NCBI RefSeq assembly: GCF_900168325.1
Contig: NZ_FVZE01000002.1
Coordinates: forward strand, 496,001-560,000
From: Novosphingobium mathurense
GTDB lineage: Bacteria; Pseudomonadota; Alphaproteobacteria; Sphingomonadales; Sphingomonadaceae
DNA length: 64,000 nt
Reading direction: 5' to 3'
Position numbers and translations under genes: made by a program. The notes beneath the pieces were generated by a model that was given only the letters and a program-made list of their open reading frames with translations, ran no database searches and had not been told where the DNA came from. Each line of letters begins with the position of its first letter. The first letter of the stretch is position 1. This document shows, piece after piece, positions 8,412 to 17,200 of this stretch.

Positions 8412-9074
8412 GTGAAGCTGATCATCGGCAACAAGAACTATTCGAGCTGGTCGCTGCGCGGCTGGCTGGCCTGCAAACAATCCGGCCTTCATTTCGAGGA
8501 GCTGACGGTCCCGATCTACGGGGACGACTGGGACCAGCGCAAGAACGAGGGCGAACTTGCGCCTTCGCACGGCAAGGTGCCGATCCTGTGGGACGGCGAG
8601 GCCGTCGTGTGGGACAGCCTCGCCATCGTCGATTATCTGGCGGACAAGGTCGGCCGCGACCGTTTCTGGCCCAAGCCGGACGATGCCCGGGCGATGGCGC
8701 GCTCGATGGTCGCCGAAATGCATTCCAGCTATCTCCCGCTGCGTCGCTCGCTGCCGATGAACGTGCGTGCGCGGGTGGAAGGCGCGCAGGTGGATGACGA
8801 GGTGCGCGGCGACATCGTGCGTATCCTGACGCTGTGGGCCGAGGCGCGGGCGCGCTTCGGCGGCGGCGGGCCGTTCCTGTTCGGAACGTTCAGCGCCGCG
8901 GACGTGTTTTACGCCCCGGTCGTCAGCCGGTTCCTGACTTACGGTGTCGGCGTCCCCGGTTTCGCCCAGGCCTACATGCAGGCGGTCTGGGAACACGAAT
9001 GGATGCAGCAGTGGGTCGGTGCTGCCGAATCCGAGGATTGGGTGATCGAGCAGTTCGAGGTCCCCGCGACCTGA
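8412..9074 (+). CDS. Glutathione S-transferase family protein
   Basis: A 220-residue soluble GST. The thioredoxin-like N-terminal half begins MKLIIGNKNYSSWSLRGWL, where the serines after NY are in the position of the GSH-activating residue, and has the cis-proline GKVPIL and the DSLAIVDYLAD motif that binds the glutathione gamma-glutamyl group. Residues ~85-210 form the helical C-terminal domain. GTG start 10 bases after GAGAGGG. Substrate unknown; such enzymes detoxify electrophiles. It is convergent with the cupin gene and separated from pit by ~100 bases with nothing else in them. Confidence 0.9.
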   Translation: MKLIIGNKNYSSWSLRGWLACKQSGLHFEELTVPIYGDDWDQRKNEGELAPSHGKVPILWDGEAVVWDSLAIVDYLADKVGRDRFWPKPDDARAMARSMVAEMHSSYLPLRRSLPMNVRARVEGAQVDDEVRGDIVRILTLWAEARARFGGGGPFLFGTFSAADVFYAPVVSRFLTYGVGVPGFAQAYMQAVWEHEWMQQWVGAAESEDWVIEQFEVPAT

Positions 9075-9101
9075 GCGGCCCCCGAGAGGACCTGCGCGTG
9101 T

Positions 9102-9545
9102 TCAATAGGGCGTGCCGTCCTTGTGGACGTAGCCCGTCTCGTTCCACATCATGTCGATGTCCGGATAGGACCCGCAGGTATTCCTGCCGGCACCGATGGC
9201 GACGAACACGCAGTCCTGCCCGCTCTCGTTGACGAGGTGGTGCCCGTCCTCCACGCCCTTGGGCCAGGCGCAGATGTCGCCTGCGCGCAGCACGGTGCGC
9301 CCTTCGTCCTCGATCAGCACGGCCTCGCCGCTCAGCATGACGAGCAGCTCGTCCTCGCCTTCGTGCCAGTGCCGCTGGCTGGACCAAGCGCCGGGCTTCA
9401 GGACGACATGGCTTGCGCCCATCTCGGTCAGCCCGCCCGCAGGGGCGAGGCGCTTCCACCAGCGGCCCTCTACGGCCTTGTCGAAGGGGGCGGGATAGCC
9501 GGTGGCATTGGACTGCGGAATCGCATCGAGATCGATTTTCGGCAT
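9102..9545 (-). CDS. Cupin-domain protein
   Basis: A 147-residue single-domain cupin. The first metal-binding cupin motif is visible as HWHEGEDELLVMLSGEAVL and the second as GDICAWPKGVEDGHHLVN, giving likely metal ligands at the two histidines and the glutamate of motif 1 and a histidine of motif 2. The start is the ATG at 9545, directly after a textbook AAGGAGGAAGTC site; longer frames upstream lack one. The C-terminus (SYPDIDMMWNETGYVHKDGTPY) is typical of uncharacterised cupins sometimes annotated as transcriptional or sugar-binding cupins. It is divergent from dapE with 44 bases between the starts. Confidence 0.88.
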   Translation of the reverse strand: MPKIDLDAIPQSNATGYPAPFDKAVEGRWWKRLAPAGGLTEMGASHVVLKPGAWSSQRHWHEGEDELLVMLSGEAVLIEDEGRTVLRAGDICAWPKGVEDGHHLVNESGQDCVFVAIGAGRNTCGSYPDIDMMWNETGYVHKDGTPY

Positions 9546-9589
9546 GACTTCCTCCTTGCCGCCTATGGTCAAGGCCGCAGGCATGTGCG

Positions 9590-10747
9590 ATGGGCCGCGA
9601 TATGTCCCAGACCGCGCCTTCCACTGCAAGCGTTGCCGAGCTTGCCGAAGCCCTGATCGCCTGCCCGAGCGTCACCCCCGCCATGGGGATGGTGTTCGAC
9701 TGTCTCGAAGGTCAGCTCGAGCCGCTCGGGTTCGAAGTCGTGCGCTTCGTTGCGGGCGAGGCGCCCGATGGTCCGGTCGAGAATCTCTTCGCGATCCGCA
9801 AGGGCCCCGAGGGCTCGCGTCACTTCGCCTTCGCCGGGCACCTGGACGTCGTTCCGCCGGGAGAGGGCTGGACCAGCGCTCCGTTCATGCCGGAGCGGCG
9901 TGGAGAGCTGCTCTATGGCCGCGGTGCCGTCGACATGAAAGGTTCGATCGCGGCGATGGTCGCGGCCGCGCGCGAGATCCCGCAGGAAGCCGGGACGATC
10001 AGCTTCGTCATTACAGGCGACGAAGAAGGCCCGGCCCGCTTCGGCACGGTCGCGCTGATCGACCTGATGCGCGAACGCGGAGACATTCCGGACTTGTGCC
10101 TCGTCGGCGAACCGACCTCGGTCAATCGTCTCGGCGACATGATGAAGATCGGTCGCCGCGGTTCGGTGAACATATTCCTCGAGGTCGAGGGAACGCAGGG
10201 CCACGTCGCCTACCCGCACCTCGCGCATAATCCGATCACGCCGCTGGTCGCGATGCTGGCCGAACTCAACGCGCTGCTGCTCGACGAGGGGACGGACTGG
10301 TTTCAGGCCTCGAACCTCGAAGTGACCGACATCACCGTCGGCAACCCGGCACACAACGTGATCCCCGCCAAGGCGATGGCGCGCATCTCGATCCGCTTCA
10401 ACGACATGCATACCGGCGCGCGACTGGGCGCACGGGTGACCGAGATCGCCGAGAAGCACGGCGGCACAGCGCGCCCGGTGATCTCCGGCGAGGCGTTCCT
10501 GACCGAGCCGGGCACGTTCTCCGACCTCCTGGCCGACGCGATCCGCACCGAAACCGGCATCGAGCCGGAACTGTCGACGAGCGGCGGCACGTCCGATGCG
10601 CGCTTTCTGAAGGACATTTCTCCGGTCATCGAATTCGGCCTGTGCAACGCGACGATGCACAAGCGCGACGAGGCCGTGGCGGTGGAAGACCTCGAGGTTC
10701 TGACCCGGATCTATCGAAGGACGGTACAAAACGCTCTGAAGGCTTGA
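9590..10747 (+). CDS. dapE: Succinyl-diaminopimelate desuccinylase
   Basis: A 385-residue M20-family di-zinc amidohydrolase that removes succinate from N-succinyl-LL-DAP in lysine and meso-DAP synthesis. Metal and catalytic residues are in place: FAGHLDVVPPG, GRGAVDMKGS, ITGDEEGPA, VGEPTSV and the C-terminal NATMHKRDE. The dimerisation (lid) domain is residues ~180-295. Two ATGs (9590 and 9602) are possible; the second (MSQTAPS) may be the true start, as neither has a clear ribosome-binding site. dapB lies 2.5 kb away and lysC at 43 kb, so the pathway is scattered. Confidence 0.96.
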   Translation: MGRDMSQTAPSTASVAELAEALIACPSVTPAMGMVFDCLEGQLEPLGFEVVRFVAGEAPDGPVENLFAIRKGPEGSRHFAFAGHLDVVPPGEGWTSAPFMPERRGELLYGRGAVDMKGSIAAMVAAAREIPQEAGTISFVITGDEEGPARFGTVALIDLMRERGDIPDLCLVGEPTSVNRLGDMMKIGRRGSVNIFLEVEGTQGHVAYPHLAHNPITPLVAMLAELNALLLDEGTDWFQASNLEVTDITVGNPAHNVIPAKAMARISIRFNDMHTGARLGARVTEIAEKHGGTARPVISGEAFLTEPGTFSDLLADAIRTETGIEPELSTSGGTSDARFLKDISPVIEFGLCNATMHKRDEAVAVEDLEVLTRIYRRTVQNALKA

Positions 10748-10859
10748 ATTATCGCCCCGCGCTTGCGAGCCTTGGGCGATGATCTGGATTGCGTCGCCCC
10801 TTCGCGGTGACGGCCAATGGCCTGCGGGGCACTTCCCGCGGTGCCGGAAGGGGTAATCG

Positions 10860-12098
10860 ATGCTGCGTTTCTGGTTTGCCGTGCCCCTCTGGCAGCGCGT
10901 GGTCGCTGCACTGGTGCTGGGTGTGATTACCGGCCTGCTGTGGGGGCCTGAAGCCGAATCGATCAAGTGGATCGGCGATTTCTTCATCAAGTCGATCAAG
11001 ATGCTGGTCGTGCCGCTCATCTTCGTCTCGATCGTCGGCGGCATCGCATCCATCGGCGACTTGCGCAAGCTGGGCGCGGTCGGCTGGCGGGCCATGGTGC
11101 TGTTCGTGGTGACCAGTCAGATCGCCGTCTGGCTCGGCCTGGCCCTCGGCACGATCTTCACGCCCGGTGTCGGCCTCGACACGAGCGCGATTGCGGCGGG
11201 CGCGACGCCTGAGCCGGTTGCGACGAGTGCGGTCGACATGATCCTCTCGATGGTGCCGGAAAGCCCGGTCAAGGTCATGGCCGATGCGCAGGTACTGCCG
11301 CTCATCGTCTTCGCCCTGTTGATCGGCATCGGCATCGTCATGGCCAAGGAGGAAGGCCAACCGCTCGTCCGCGTTTTCGACAGCGGCTCGATCGTCATGC
11401 AGAAAGTGACGATGATCGTGATGGAGCTGACCCCCTTCGGCGTCTTTTCGCTGATGGCATGGGTGGCCGGGACACTGGGGCAGGATGCCCTCGTCGCGCT
11501 GGCCAAGCTCGTGGTGCTCAACTACCTCGGCTGCCTGCTGATCATCGGTGTCATGTACGCTTCGATCATAAAGTTCCTTGCCCGCCTGCCGGTCCGTCAC
11601 TTTTTCCGCGGCATCATCGATGCCATGGCCGTCGCCTTTTCGACTGCCTCTTCCAATGCGACTTTGCCGGTGACCCTGCGCTGTGCAGAGCGCAATCTCG
11701 GCGTGAGCCGCCCCACCGCAAGCTTCGTCGTCTCGCTGGGGGCGACGATCAACATGGACGGTACGGCGATGTACCTGGGTCTGGCGACGCTCTTCGGCGC
11801 GCAGATCTTCGGCATTCATCTCGGCTTTTCGGATTACATCTTGATCTCGGTGCTCGCGACGCTGGGCTCGGTCGGCGCGGCCGGCATTCCGGGAGCGGGG
11901 CTGATCATGATGGCGCTCGTGTTCGGGGCGGTCGGCGTTCCCCTGGAGACCATCGCCTTCGTCGCCGGGGTGGATCGGATCATGGATATGATGCGCACCG
12001 CGACCAACGTCACCGGCGATTCGGCGGTGACGACGGCGGTTGCGGTCATGACCAACGAAATCGACCGCGCAAAGATGATCAGCGCCGACGACGTCTAG
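10860..12098 (+). CDS. Dicarboxylate/amino acid:cation symporter (DAACS family)
   Basis: A 412-residue membrane protein of the GltP/DctA family. Conserved features include the serine-rich re-entrant loop FSTASSNATLPVTL (residues ~260-273), the NMDGTAMYLG motif (~300-309) and the second hairpin loop GAAGIPGAGLIMM (~338-350), followed by the substrate-binding helix with RIMDMMRTATNVTGD. Eight spans and two re-entrant hairpins are expected. It imports C4-dicarboxylates or glutamate/aspartate with Na+ or H+; the substrate cannot be read from sequence alone. ATG start after GGAAGGGG. A perfect hairpin ends the unit just downstream. Confidence 0.94.
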   Translation: MLRFWFAVPLWQRVVAALVLGVITGLLWGPEAESIKWIGDFFIKSIKMLVVPLIFVSIVGGIASIGDLRKLGAVGWRAMVLFVVTSQIAVWLGLALGTIFTPGVGLDTSAIAAGATPEPVATSAVDMILSMVPESPVKVMADAQVLPLIVFALLIGIGIVMAKEEGQPLVRVFDSGSIVMQKVTMIVMELTPFGVFSLMAWVAGTLGQDALVALAKLVVLNYLGCLLIIGVMYASIIKFLARLPVRHFFRGIIDAMAVAFSTASSNATLPVTLRCAERNLGVSRPTASFVVSLGATINMDGTAMYLGLATLFGAQIFGIHLGFSDYILISVLATLGSVGAAGIPGAGLIMMALVFGAVGVPLETIAFVAGVDRIMDMMRTATNVTGDSAVTTAVAVMTNEIDRAKMISADDV

Positions 12099-12104
12099 GC
12101 GTTC

Positions 12105-12125
12105 GTCCGGCGCCCGTCGCCGGAC
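12105..12125. terminator. Hairpin between convergent symporter and DUF6491 genes
   Basis: GTCCGGCG (12105-12112) pairs perfectly with CGCCGGAC (12118-12125) across a five-base loop. On the plus strand it is followed by CGGTTTACTTG, a weak T-rich tail. Position between convergent stops suggests a shared terminator. Confidence 0.6.
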
Positions 12126-12129
12126 CGGT

Positions 12130-12528
12130 TTACTTGTCGAGCAGCTTGACCGGAACGAAGTCGCTCAGTCCGCAGGCCCCCTGGCGCTGATACTGGCCGC
12201 CGTACTGGCGGATGGGATAGATGATGTCGTTCCTGCACAGTTGGGTCAGCGAGGTTTCGAAACTGAAGCTGTCGGCCGATTTGAGGCCCGCGCACCGCTG
12301 GGGCAGGGTGACGCGCCAGACCTTGCTGCCTGCGCCGCCGATGAAATCGATGGTCCAGTCATCGCGGATGCGGGTGGTGGAATAGCTGCTGAGCGGCAGG
12401 CAGCTGACGGCCTTGCCGATGACTTCGGCGGCCGGTGACGCCGGCGGTGCCTCACCCGGCGCGGTCTTCGCGCAGGCGGCAAGTGCCAGTGGCAGCACGG
12501 CAATCGACAATGCGACGGAACGCTTCAT
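12130..12528 (-). CDS. DUF6491-like lipoprotein
   Basis: A 132-residue exported lipoprotein. Residues 1-19 are a lipoprotein signal peptide ending in the lipobox LAAC, so the mature chain begins at Cys19 and is anchored in the envelope. The rest fits the DUF6491 pattern: CLPLSSYSTTRIRDDWTIDF, then WRVTLPQRCAGL and a C-terminal LCRNDII, with paired cysteines that could form disulfides. Function is unknown in the family. Its stop is 31 bases from the symporter stop (convergent), and nth ends 12 bases upstream of its start region, so it may be expressed with nth and dapB. Confidence 0.78.
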   Translation of the reverse strand: MKRSVALSIAVLPLALAACAKTAPGEAPPASPAAEVIGKAVSCLPLSSYSTTRIRDDWTIDFIGGAGSKVWRVTLPQRCAGLKSADSFSFETSLTQLCRNDIIYPIRQYGGQYQRQGACGLSDFVPVKLLDK

Positions 12529-12540
12529 GGCAACCTCCTG

Positions 12541-13200
12541 TCAGGAAGCCTTTTTCGCGGCTCCCTTCTCCATGATCTTGGGCTTGTAGGCGCACAAGTC
12601 AACGACCGGGCAGCGCCAGCATTCCGGGCTGCGGGCCTTGCAGATGTAGCGGCCGTGCAGGATCAGCCAGTGGTGTGCGCCGACGCGAAACGGGGCAGGC
12701 ACCTTCTTCTCAAGCTGCTTTTCGACCGCGAGCGGGGTCTTGCCCTTGGCAAGCCCGGTGCGGTTGCCGACGCGGAAGATATGGGTGTCGACCGCAAAGG
12801 TCTCGGCCCCGAAGGCGCAGTTCATCACGACATTCGCGGTCTTGCGGCCGACGCCAGGCAATTCGACGAGTGCATCGCGGTCCTGCGGGACTTCGCCGTC
12901 GTAACGCTCGACCAGGATCTCGGACAGGGCGATGACGTTCTTGGCCTTGGAGTTGAACAGGCCGATCGTCTTGATGTGCTCCTTCAGCCCGGCTTCGCCC
13001 AGTGCGACCATCTGCGCAGGCGTCTTTACCTCGCGAAACAGCGCGCGGGTCGCCTTGTTGACGCCGACGTCAGTCGCCTGCGCCGAGAGCACCACGGCGA
13101 CGAGGAGCTGGTAGGTATTGCCGAATTCCAGCTCCGTCTCCGGCGAGGGGTTGAGCTCGGCAAGGCGCCGGAAGAACTCGAAGACGTTGTCCTTCTTCAC
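12541..13200 (-). CDS. nth: Endonuclease III
   Basis: A 219-residue DNA glycosylase/AP lyase that removes oxidised pyrimidines. The helix-hairpin-helix motif is LPGVGRKTANVV with the catalytic lysine, followed by VDTHIFRVGNR with the catalytic aspartate. The C-terminal [4Fe-4S] ligands are present as C-X6-C-X2-C-X5-C (CKARSPECWRCPVVDLC). The GTG at 13200 (VKKDNVFEFF) is chosen because it matches the usual N-terminus; longer frames run into dapB. It starts 12 bases after the dapB stop, so dapB-nth form one unit. Confidence 0.95.
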   Translation of the reverse strand: MKKDNVFEFFRRLAELNPSPETELEFGNTYQLLVAVVLSAQATDVGVNKATRALFREVKTPAQMVALGEAGLKEHIKTIGLFNSKAKNVIALSEILVERYDGEVPQDRDALVELPGVGRKTANVVMNCAFGAETFAVDTHIFRVGNRTGLAKGKTPLAVEKQLEKKVPAPFRVGAHHWLILHGRYICKARSPECWRCPVVDLCAYKPKIMEKGAAKKAS

Positions 13201-13211
13201 CGGAGCGCGCC

Positions 13212-13940
13212 TTAGAGCCCGAGGACCTCGGGCATCGTGTAGCGGCCGGGCTTGCGCTCCAGCATCCACTGCGCGGCCTTGACTGCCCCGCGTGCGAAGA
13301 TGCCGCGGTTCTCGGCCATGTGGGACACGGCGATGCGTTCGTTATCGGCCAGGAAGTGGACGGTGTGATCGCCCGCCACGGTGCCGCCGCGCAAGGCGGC
13401 AAAGCCGATCGTGCCGGTTCCGCGCTTGCCGGTGATGCCGTCGCGGCCGCGCTCGGAATTGTCCGCCAGGGCGATGCCGCGCCCCTTGGCGGCGGCTTCG
13501 CCCAGCAGCAGCGCAGTACCCGAAGGCGCATCGACCTTCATGCGATGGTGCGTTTCGACGATCTCGATGTCCCAGTCTTCGTCCAGGCGGCTCGCGGCCT
13601 CGCGCACGAGATGCGCCAGCAGGGTGACGCCCAGCGAAGTATTGCCGGTCTGCAGCACGGGGATCGATTCGGCCGCCGTGTCGATCAGCCAGTGGTGGCG
13701 TTCCTCGAGCCCGGTGGTGCCGATGACGATCGGCTTGTTCGCCGCGATCGCCGCCTCGAGATTGCCTTCGAGGGCACCGGGGCTGGAGAAATCGATCAGC
13801 ACATCGGCCCTGGCGGCCAGTGCGGCGACGTCGCCGTCCTTGTCCACTCCGCCAGCCAGCTCCTCGCCCGCCGCACCGATCGCTTCCGCGATTGCGCGAC
13901 CCATGCGTCCTTCGCTGCCGATGATTCCGATGCGTGCCAC
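13212..13940 (-). CDS. dapB: 4-hydroxy-tetrahydrodipicolinate reductase
   Basis: A 242-residue NAD(P)H-dependent reductase of the lysine/DAP pathway. The Rossmann nucleotide loop is IGIIGSEGRMG (residues ~3-13), the substrate-binding motif ETHHRMKVDAPSGTAL (~132-147) carries the catalytic His-His and Lys, and the C-terminus ends PGRYTMPEVLGL as in the family. GTG start with GGAGA eight bases upstream. The next gene in the same direction is nth, 12 bases on. It is divergent from the sirtuin gene. Confidence 0.97.
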   Translation of the reverse strand: MARIGIIGSEGRMGRAIAEAIGAAGEELAGGVDKDGDVAALAARADVLIDFSSPGALEGNLEAAIAANKPIVIGTTGLEERHHWLIDTAAESIPVLQTGNTSLGVTLLAHLVREAASRLDEDWDIEIVETHHRMKVDAPSGTALLLGEAAAKGRGIALADNSERGRDGITGKRGTGTIGFAALRGGTVAGDHTVHFLADNERIAVSHMAENRGIFARGAVKAAQWMLERKPGRYTMPEVLGL

Positions 13941-14065
13941 GTTACAATCTCCATGGGGGCGGCAAGCCGAACTTGTTTCGGCGTGGTTCGTGCCCCAGAC
14001 TTTGTCCTGCGCATGGCGAAAAATGGCCCCTGAAACAAGGTCGGGGTGATGTTACGGGAATTTGC

Positions 14066-14770
14066 ATGAACCAGATTCGCAATATCGTGATCCTCACCGG
14101 CGCCGGCGTTTCCGCCGAAAGCGGTATCGATACCTTTCGCGACGGCGGCGGCTTGTGGGAAAAGCACCGGGTGGAGGACGTGGCGACGCCCGAGGCGTTC
14201 GCGCGCGATCCGGAGCTTGTCCTGCGCTTCTATGACATGCGGCGCGAGGCAATCCAGACCAGGCAGCCCAACGCCGCGCATCACGCGCTTGCCCGTCTCG
14301 ACGCCGAGTGGCGGGGAGAACTGCTGATCGTCACCCAGAACGTCGACGACCTGCACGAGCGGGCGGGGGCGAGCCGGGTCCTGCACATGCATGGCGAGCA
14401 TCTCAATGCATGGTGCACGGCCTGCGACGTGCGTTCGCCGTGGACCGGCCCGCTGCTGGACCGTCCCCCCTGTCCCGAGTGCGGCGAGGCCGCGCTTCGG
14501 CCCGACGTCGTATGGTTCGGCGAGATGCCTTACGGCATGGAAGAGATCTTCGCGGCGCTGCGTGATGCAGATCTGTTCGTGTCGATCGGCACATCCGGTG
14601 CGGTCTACCCCGCCGCCGGATTCGTGCGCAATGCGCGGGATCTGGGCGCGGCAACGCTTGAACTCAATCTGGAGCCGAGCCAGGGGACCGGCTGGTTCGA
14701 CGAGGCGCGGCACGGCCCGGCCACCGAAGTGGTCCCGGCTTGGGTGGATGAACTGCTGGCCCGGCAATGA
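14066..14770 (+). CDS. cobB: Sir2-family NAD-dependent protein deacylase
   Basis: A 234-residue class III sirtuin. NAD binding is shown by ILTGAGVSAESGIDTFRD (residues ~9-26) and TQNVDDLHERAG (~90-101), the catalytic histidine by LHMHGEH (~107-113), and the structural zinc by CTACD and CPECG (two CxxC pairs). The extended N-terminus and the Tyr/Arg pair (YDMRREA, ~54-60) are those of desuccinylase-type (SIRT5/CobB) enzymes, so succinyl/malonyl lysine removal is possible. ATG start after GGGAA. Stop is 20 bases from the convergent ThiF-like gene. Confidence 0.94.
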   Translation: MNQIRNIVILTGAGVSAESGIDTFRDGGGLWEKHRVEDVATPEAFARDPELVLRFYDMRREAIQTRQPNAAHHALARLDAEWRGELLIVTQNVDDLHERAGASRVLHMHGEHLNAWCTACDVRSPWTGPLLDRPPCPECGEAALRPDVVWFGEMPYGMEEIFAALRDADLFVSIGTSGAVYPAAGFVRNARDLGAATLELNLEPSQGTGWFDEARHGPATEVVPAWVDELLARQ

Positions 14771-14789
14771 GGCCGGGACCGGTGCGGCC

Positions 14790-15563
14790 TCAGCGCGTGG
14801 AGCCGCAGCCCTTGCAGTTGGGGTCCTTGGCGATTCGCAGCGGTCGCATCGAAGGGGCCAGCCCGTCGATAAGTTGCAGCGTGCCGAACTGTGGCACGCC
14901 CAGCGCGGCTTGCCCGGCAAGCAGGACGCGCATGGCATGCATGGCCGCGAATGTGCCGACCATGCCTACCATCGCGCCCAATACGCCGTCGGCCGCGCAA
15001 GTGTCGCAATCTTCGGCATCGAAGGCATCGCCCACGAAGCAACGGTAGCAGGGCTGGTCGGACAGGTGCCCGGCGAAGTTCGCGACCTGACCCTGGAAGC
15101 GACCCACCGCGGCGCTCGTCAGGGGCAGCCCCAGTTTGACGCAGGTATCTGACACCAGAAGGCGAGTCGCGAAGTTGTCACAACCGTCCAGTACGACGCT
15201 CGCGCCGGCGAGGATCTGTGCGACGTTGTCAATTCCCACCCGCTGGACGATCGCACGCACCTCAAGGCCAAGATCAAAACGCCGCACCCATTCGGCTGCC
15301 GCTTCCGCCTTGGGCTTGCCGATATCAGACGGCGTGAAAATCGTCTGGCGCTGGAGGTTGCTGACGTCGACGACGTCGTCATCCACCAGGGTCAGTCGGC
15401 CTATGCCGGCTGCGGCGAGGTATTGAAGGGCAGGACTGCCGATCCCGCCGCAGCCGACAAGCACCACGTGCGCATCGGTGAGCGCCATCTGACCGGCGCC
15501 GCCCACTTCGGGCAGCACGATGTGCCGGGCGAACCGTTCAAGTCGATCCGGTGTGAGAGTCAT
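14790..15563 (-). CDS. ThiF/MoeB/HesA-family E1-like adenylyltransferase
   Basis: A 257-residue E1-like enzyme that adenylates the C-terminal glycine of a ubiquitin-fold sulfur carrier (MoaD or ThiS). The nucleotide-binding part is VVLVGCGGIGSPALQYLAA (residues ~33-51), with the Arg/Asp residues in DDDVVDVSNLQRQ and the catalytic site region near DGCDNFATR. Two CxxC pairs bind zinc: PCYRCF and NCKGCG. No rhodanese domain follows, so it is the short MoeB/ThiF form; which carrier it serves cannot be told here. Start ATG 15563 overlaps the DUF983 stop (ATGA), so the two are translationally coupled. Confidence 0.9.
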   Translation of the reverse strand: MTLTPDRLERFARHIVLPEVGGAGQMALTDAHVVLVGCGGIGSPALQYLAAAGIGRLTLVDDDVVDVSNLQRQTIFTPSDIGKPKAEAAAEWVRRFDLGLEVRAIVQRVGIDNVAQILAGASVVLDGCDNFATRLLVSDTCVKLGLPLTSAAVGRFQGQVANFAGHLSDQPCYRCFVGDAFDAEDCDTCAADGVLGAMVGMVGTFAAMHAMRVLLAGQAALGVPQFGTLQLIDGLAPSMRPLRIAKDPNCKGCGSTR

Positions 15564-15991
15564 ATCTTGTCCGAACCCGCCTTGGCATCCTGGCCCTCGG
15601 GCAGCCGTTCCCTGGTGAAGCCGTGCAGCCCATACCACCATTGCGCGGCGATCACTGCGCCCTTGGAAGGTTGCAGCATGCCCAGCATCATCGCCAGCGC
15701 CAGCGGCACAAGAATCGCGAACATGCCCGCGGGGCCCAGGTCGAAGTCCTTGGACAGGGCGATGATGAGCGGCGCCATGAGGTGGCCGGTGACGATGATC
15801 GCGATGTAGGCCGGGAAATCGTCAGCCCGCTGCGGGCTCCAGTCGATTCCGCAATGCGGGCATGCGTCGAGCGGTTTGAGCCACTTGCGAAACAGCGGTG
15901 CTTCCCCGCAGCGGGGGCACCTGCTGCGAATTCCGCGCAGGGCAGCCTGCCAGAACGTGGCGGGCAACGAAGGGGTGAGACCGGGAGCCAT
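15560..15991 (-). CDS. DUF983 zinc-ribbon membrane protein
   Basis: A 143-residue protein with an N-terminal zinc ribbon, CPRCGEAPLF and CPHCG (four cysteines, residues ~25-47), followed by two membrane spans (AYIAIIVTGHLMAPLIIAL and GMFAILVPLALAMMLGML). This is the standard DUF983 layout; the family is common in alphaproteobacteria, often near cytochrome oxidase genes, with no proven function. Its stop overlaps the start of the ThiF-like gene. The tail (GQDAKAGSDKI) is hydrophilic. Confidence 0.9.
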   Translation of the reverse strand: MAPGLTPSLPATFWQAALRGIRSRCPRCGEAPLFRKWLKPLDACPHCGIDWSPQRADDFPAYIAIIVTGHLMAPLIIALSKDFDLGPAGMFAILVPLALAMMLGMLQPSKGAVIAAQWWYGLHGFTRERLPEGQDAKAGSDKI

Positions 15992-16065
15992 GCGGCCCGC
16001 TTAGAGCAGGAGCGAGGCCGGGGAAAGGAGGAAGGCGAGGGGCAGGGGGCGAGCCTGCCGCGCGA

Positions 16066-16935
16066 TCATTCCTCTTCGAGCTGCTCCTCCTCGGCGATCT
16101 GCAGGCGATTGCGTCCGCGCGCCTTGGCGACATAGAGCGCCGCATCCGCTCGCCTGGTTGCATCGCCCAGTTCGGCGAAGCTGCGCAGCGGCGCCAGCCC
16201 GCAGGAGAAGGTGACCGGCCAACTGTCTTGCCCCAGTTCGCAGTCGAGCGCGATCGAGGCGCGCAGGCGCTCAAGCACGAGGCGGGCCTCGTCGAGCTGG
16301 GTGTCGGGAAACAGGACCGCGAATTCTTCGCCGCCCCAGCGCGCGGCGACGTCGGTGCGGCGCAGCCCCCCTTCAAGGCGTTTGGCCAGCGCGCGCAGCA
16401 GCGAGTCGCCGGCATCGTGGCCGAACTGGTCGTTGATGAGTTTGAAGTGGTCGATGTCGATGAAGGCGAGGACGGCATTGGCGTTGCCCTGCAGGATTTT
16501 CTCGGCTGCATCGAGGAAACCGCGGCGGTTGCGGATGCCGGTCAGGGCATCGCGTTCGGCTGCGGTGACCAGTTGTTCGATACGCGCAGCGGACTCGTTG
16601 GCGGCGGTCGCGACGCCATGGAGCAGGCGCCCGACGAGATCGCTGCCGCCGTCCGGTATATGGGATATGCGCTCGCCGTTCTGGATAGCCTCGAGCATTG
16701 CCGTGGCCCGGGCGATCGGCGAGAGCAGGGCGTGGATCGCGGTGATCCCAAACCCGGTGCCCAGCAATGTCGCCAGGAGCAGGGCGATGAGGGCGGTCGG
16801 TTGCCACTCACCGGTGATGACTTGCAGGCTGACGTAGGTGATCAGCGGGACATGAACTGCGCCGAAGCAGATCAGGAGGATCCGCCATTCGTAATTGCGC
16901 GGGAACAAGAATGTCGTGGCTCGGTAGAAGCGCAT
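16066..16935 (-). CDS. Membrane-anchored diguanylate cyclase with intact I-site
   Basis: A 289-residue GGDEF protein. Two membrane spans (residues ~18-40 and ~46-68) are followed by a HAMP-like helix, then the GGDEF domain (~125-280) with active-site GGEEF at 201-205. The product-binding inhibitory RxxD motif is kept at 192-195, five residues before it, so feedback control by c-di-GMP is expected. No periplasmic sensor domain of any size fits between the spans. The ATG at 16935 is preceded by GAGAAGG ten bases away and by a run of eight C; an upstream TTG would add eight residues. Ends Glu-rich (EEEQLEEE). Confidence 0.9.
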   Translation of the reverse strand: MRFYRATTFLFPRNYEWRILLICFGAVHVPLITYVSLQVITGEWQPTALIALLLATLLGTGFGITAIHALLSPIARATAMLEAIQNGERISHIPDGGSDLVGRLLHGVATAANESAARIEQLVTAAERDALTGIRNRRGFLDAAEKILQGNANAVLAFIDIDHFKLINDQFGHDAGDSLLRALAKRLEGGLRRTDVAARWGGEEFAVLFPDTQLDEARLVLERLRASIALDCELGQDSWPVTFSCGLAPLRSFAELGDATRRADAALYVAKARGRNRLQIAEEEQLEEE

Positions 16936-17110
16936 GGGGGGGGTGCCTTCTCGTTGCAATTCGGCCTTTCTACTCGAAAAGTAACGGGAAGTGCTTTTCC
17001 AATAGTTAATTGAATTTTCGAACCATCTGAAAAATGGAGATTAATTTCTTGTAAGGTGATTTTGCGCTTTTACGGGTTATCGGCCCGCGGGCGTCAAATG
17101 TCCAAACGCA

Positions 17111-17144
17111 AGGAGCGCGAAAGGCTCGAACCTTTCGCGCTCCT
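17111..17144 (-). terminator. Hairpin downstream of dnaA
   Basis: A perfect 14-base inverted repeat, AGGAGCGCGAAAGG (17111-17124) and CCTTTCGCGCTCCT (17131-17144), with a six-base loop, lies 57 bases past the dnaA stop. On the minus strand it is followed by TTGCGTTTGG. Likely the dnaA terminator. The rest of 16936-17200 is AT-rich with no gene. Confidence 0.75.
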
Positions 17145-17200
17145 CATGGGATATCCCTGTTGGGAACCCTGTGAATTTACCGGGGCAAGCCCGGGAAAAC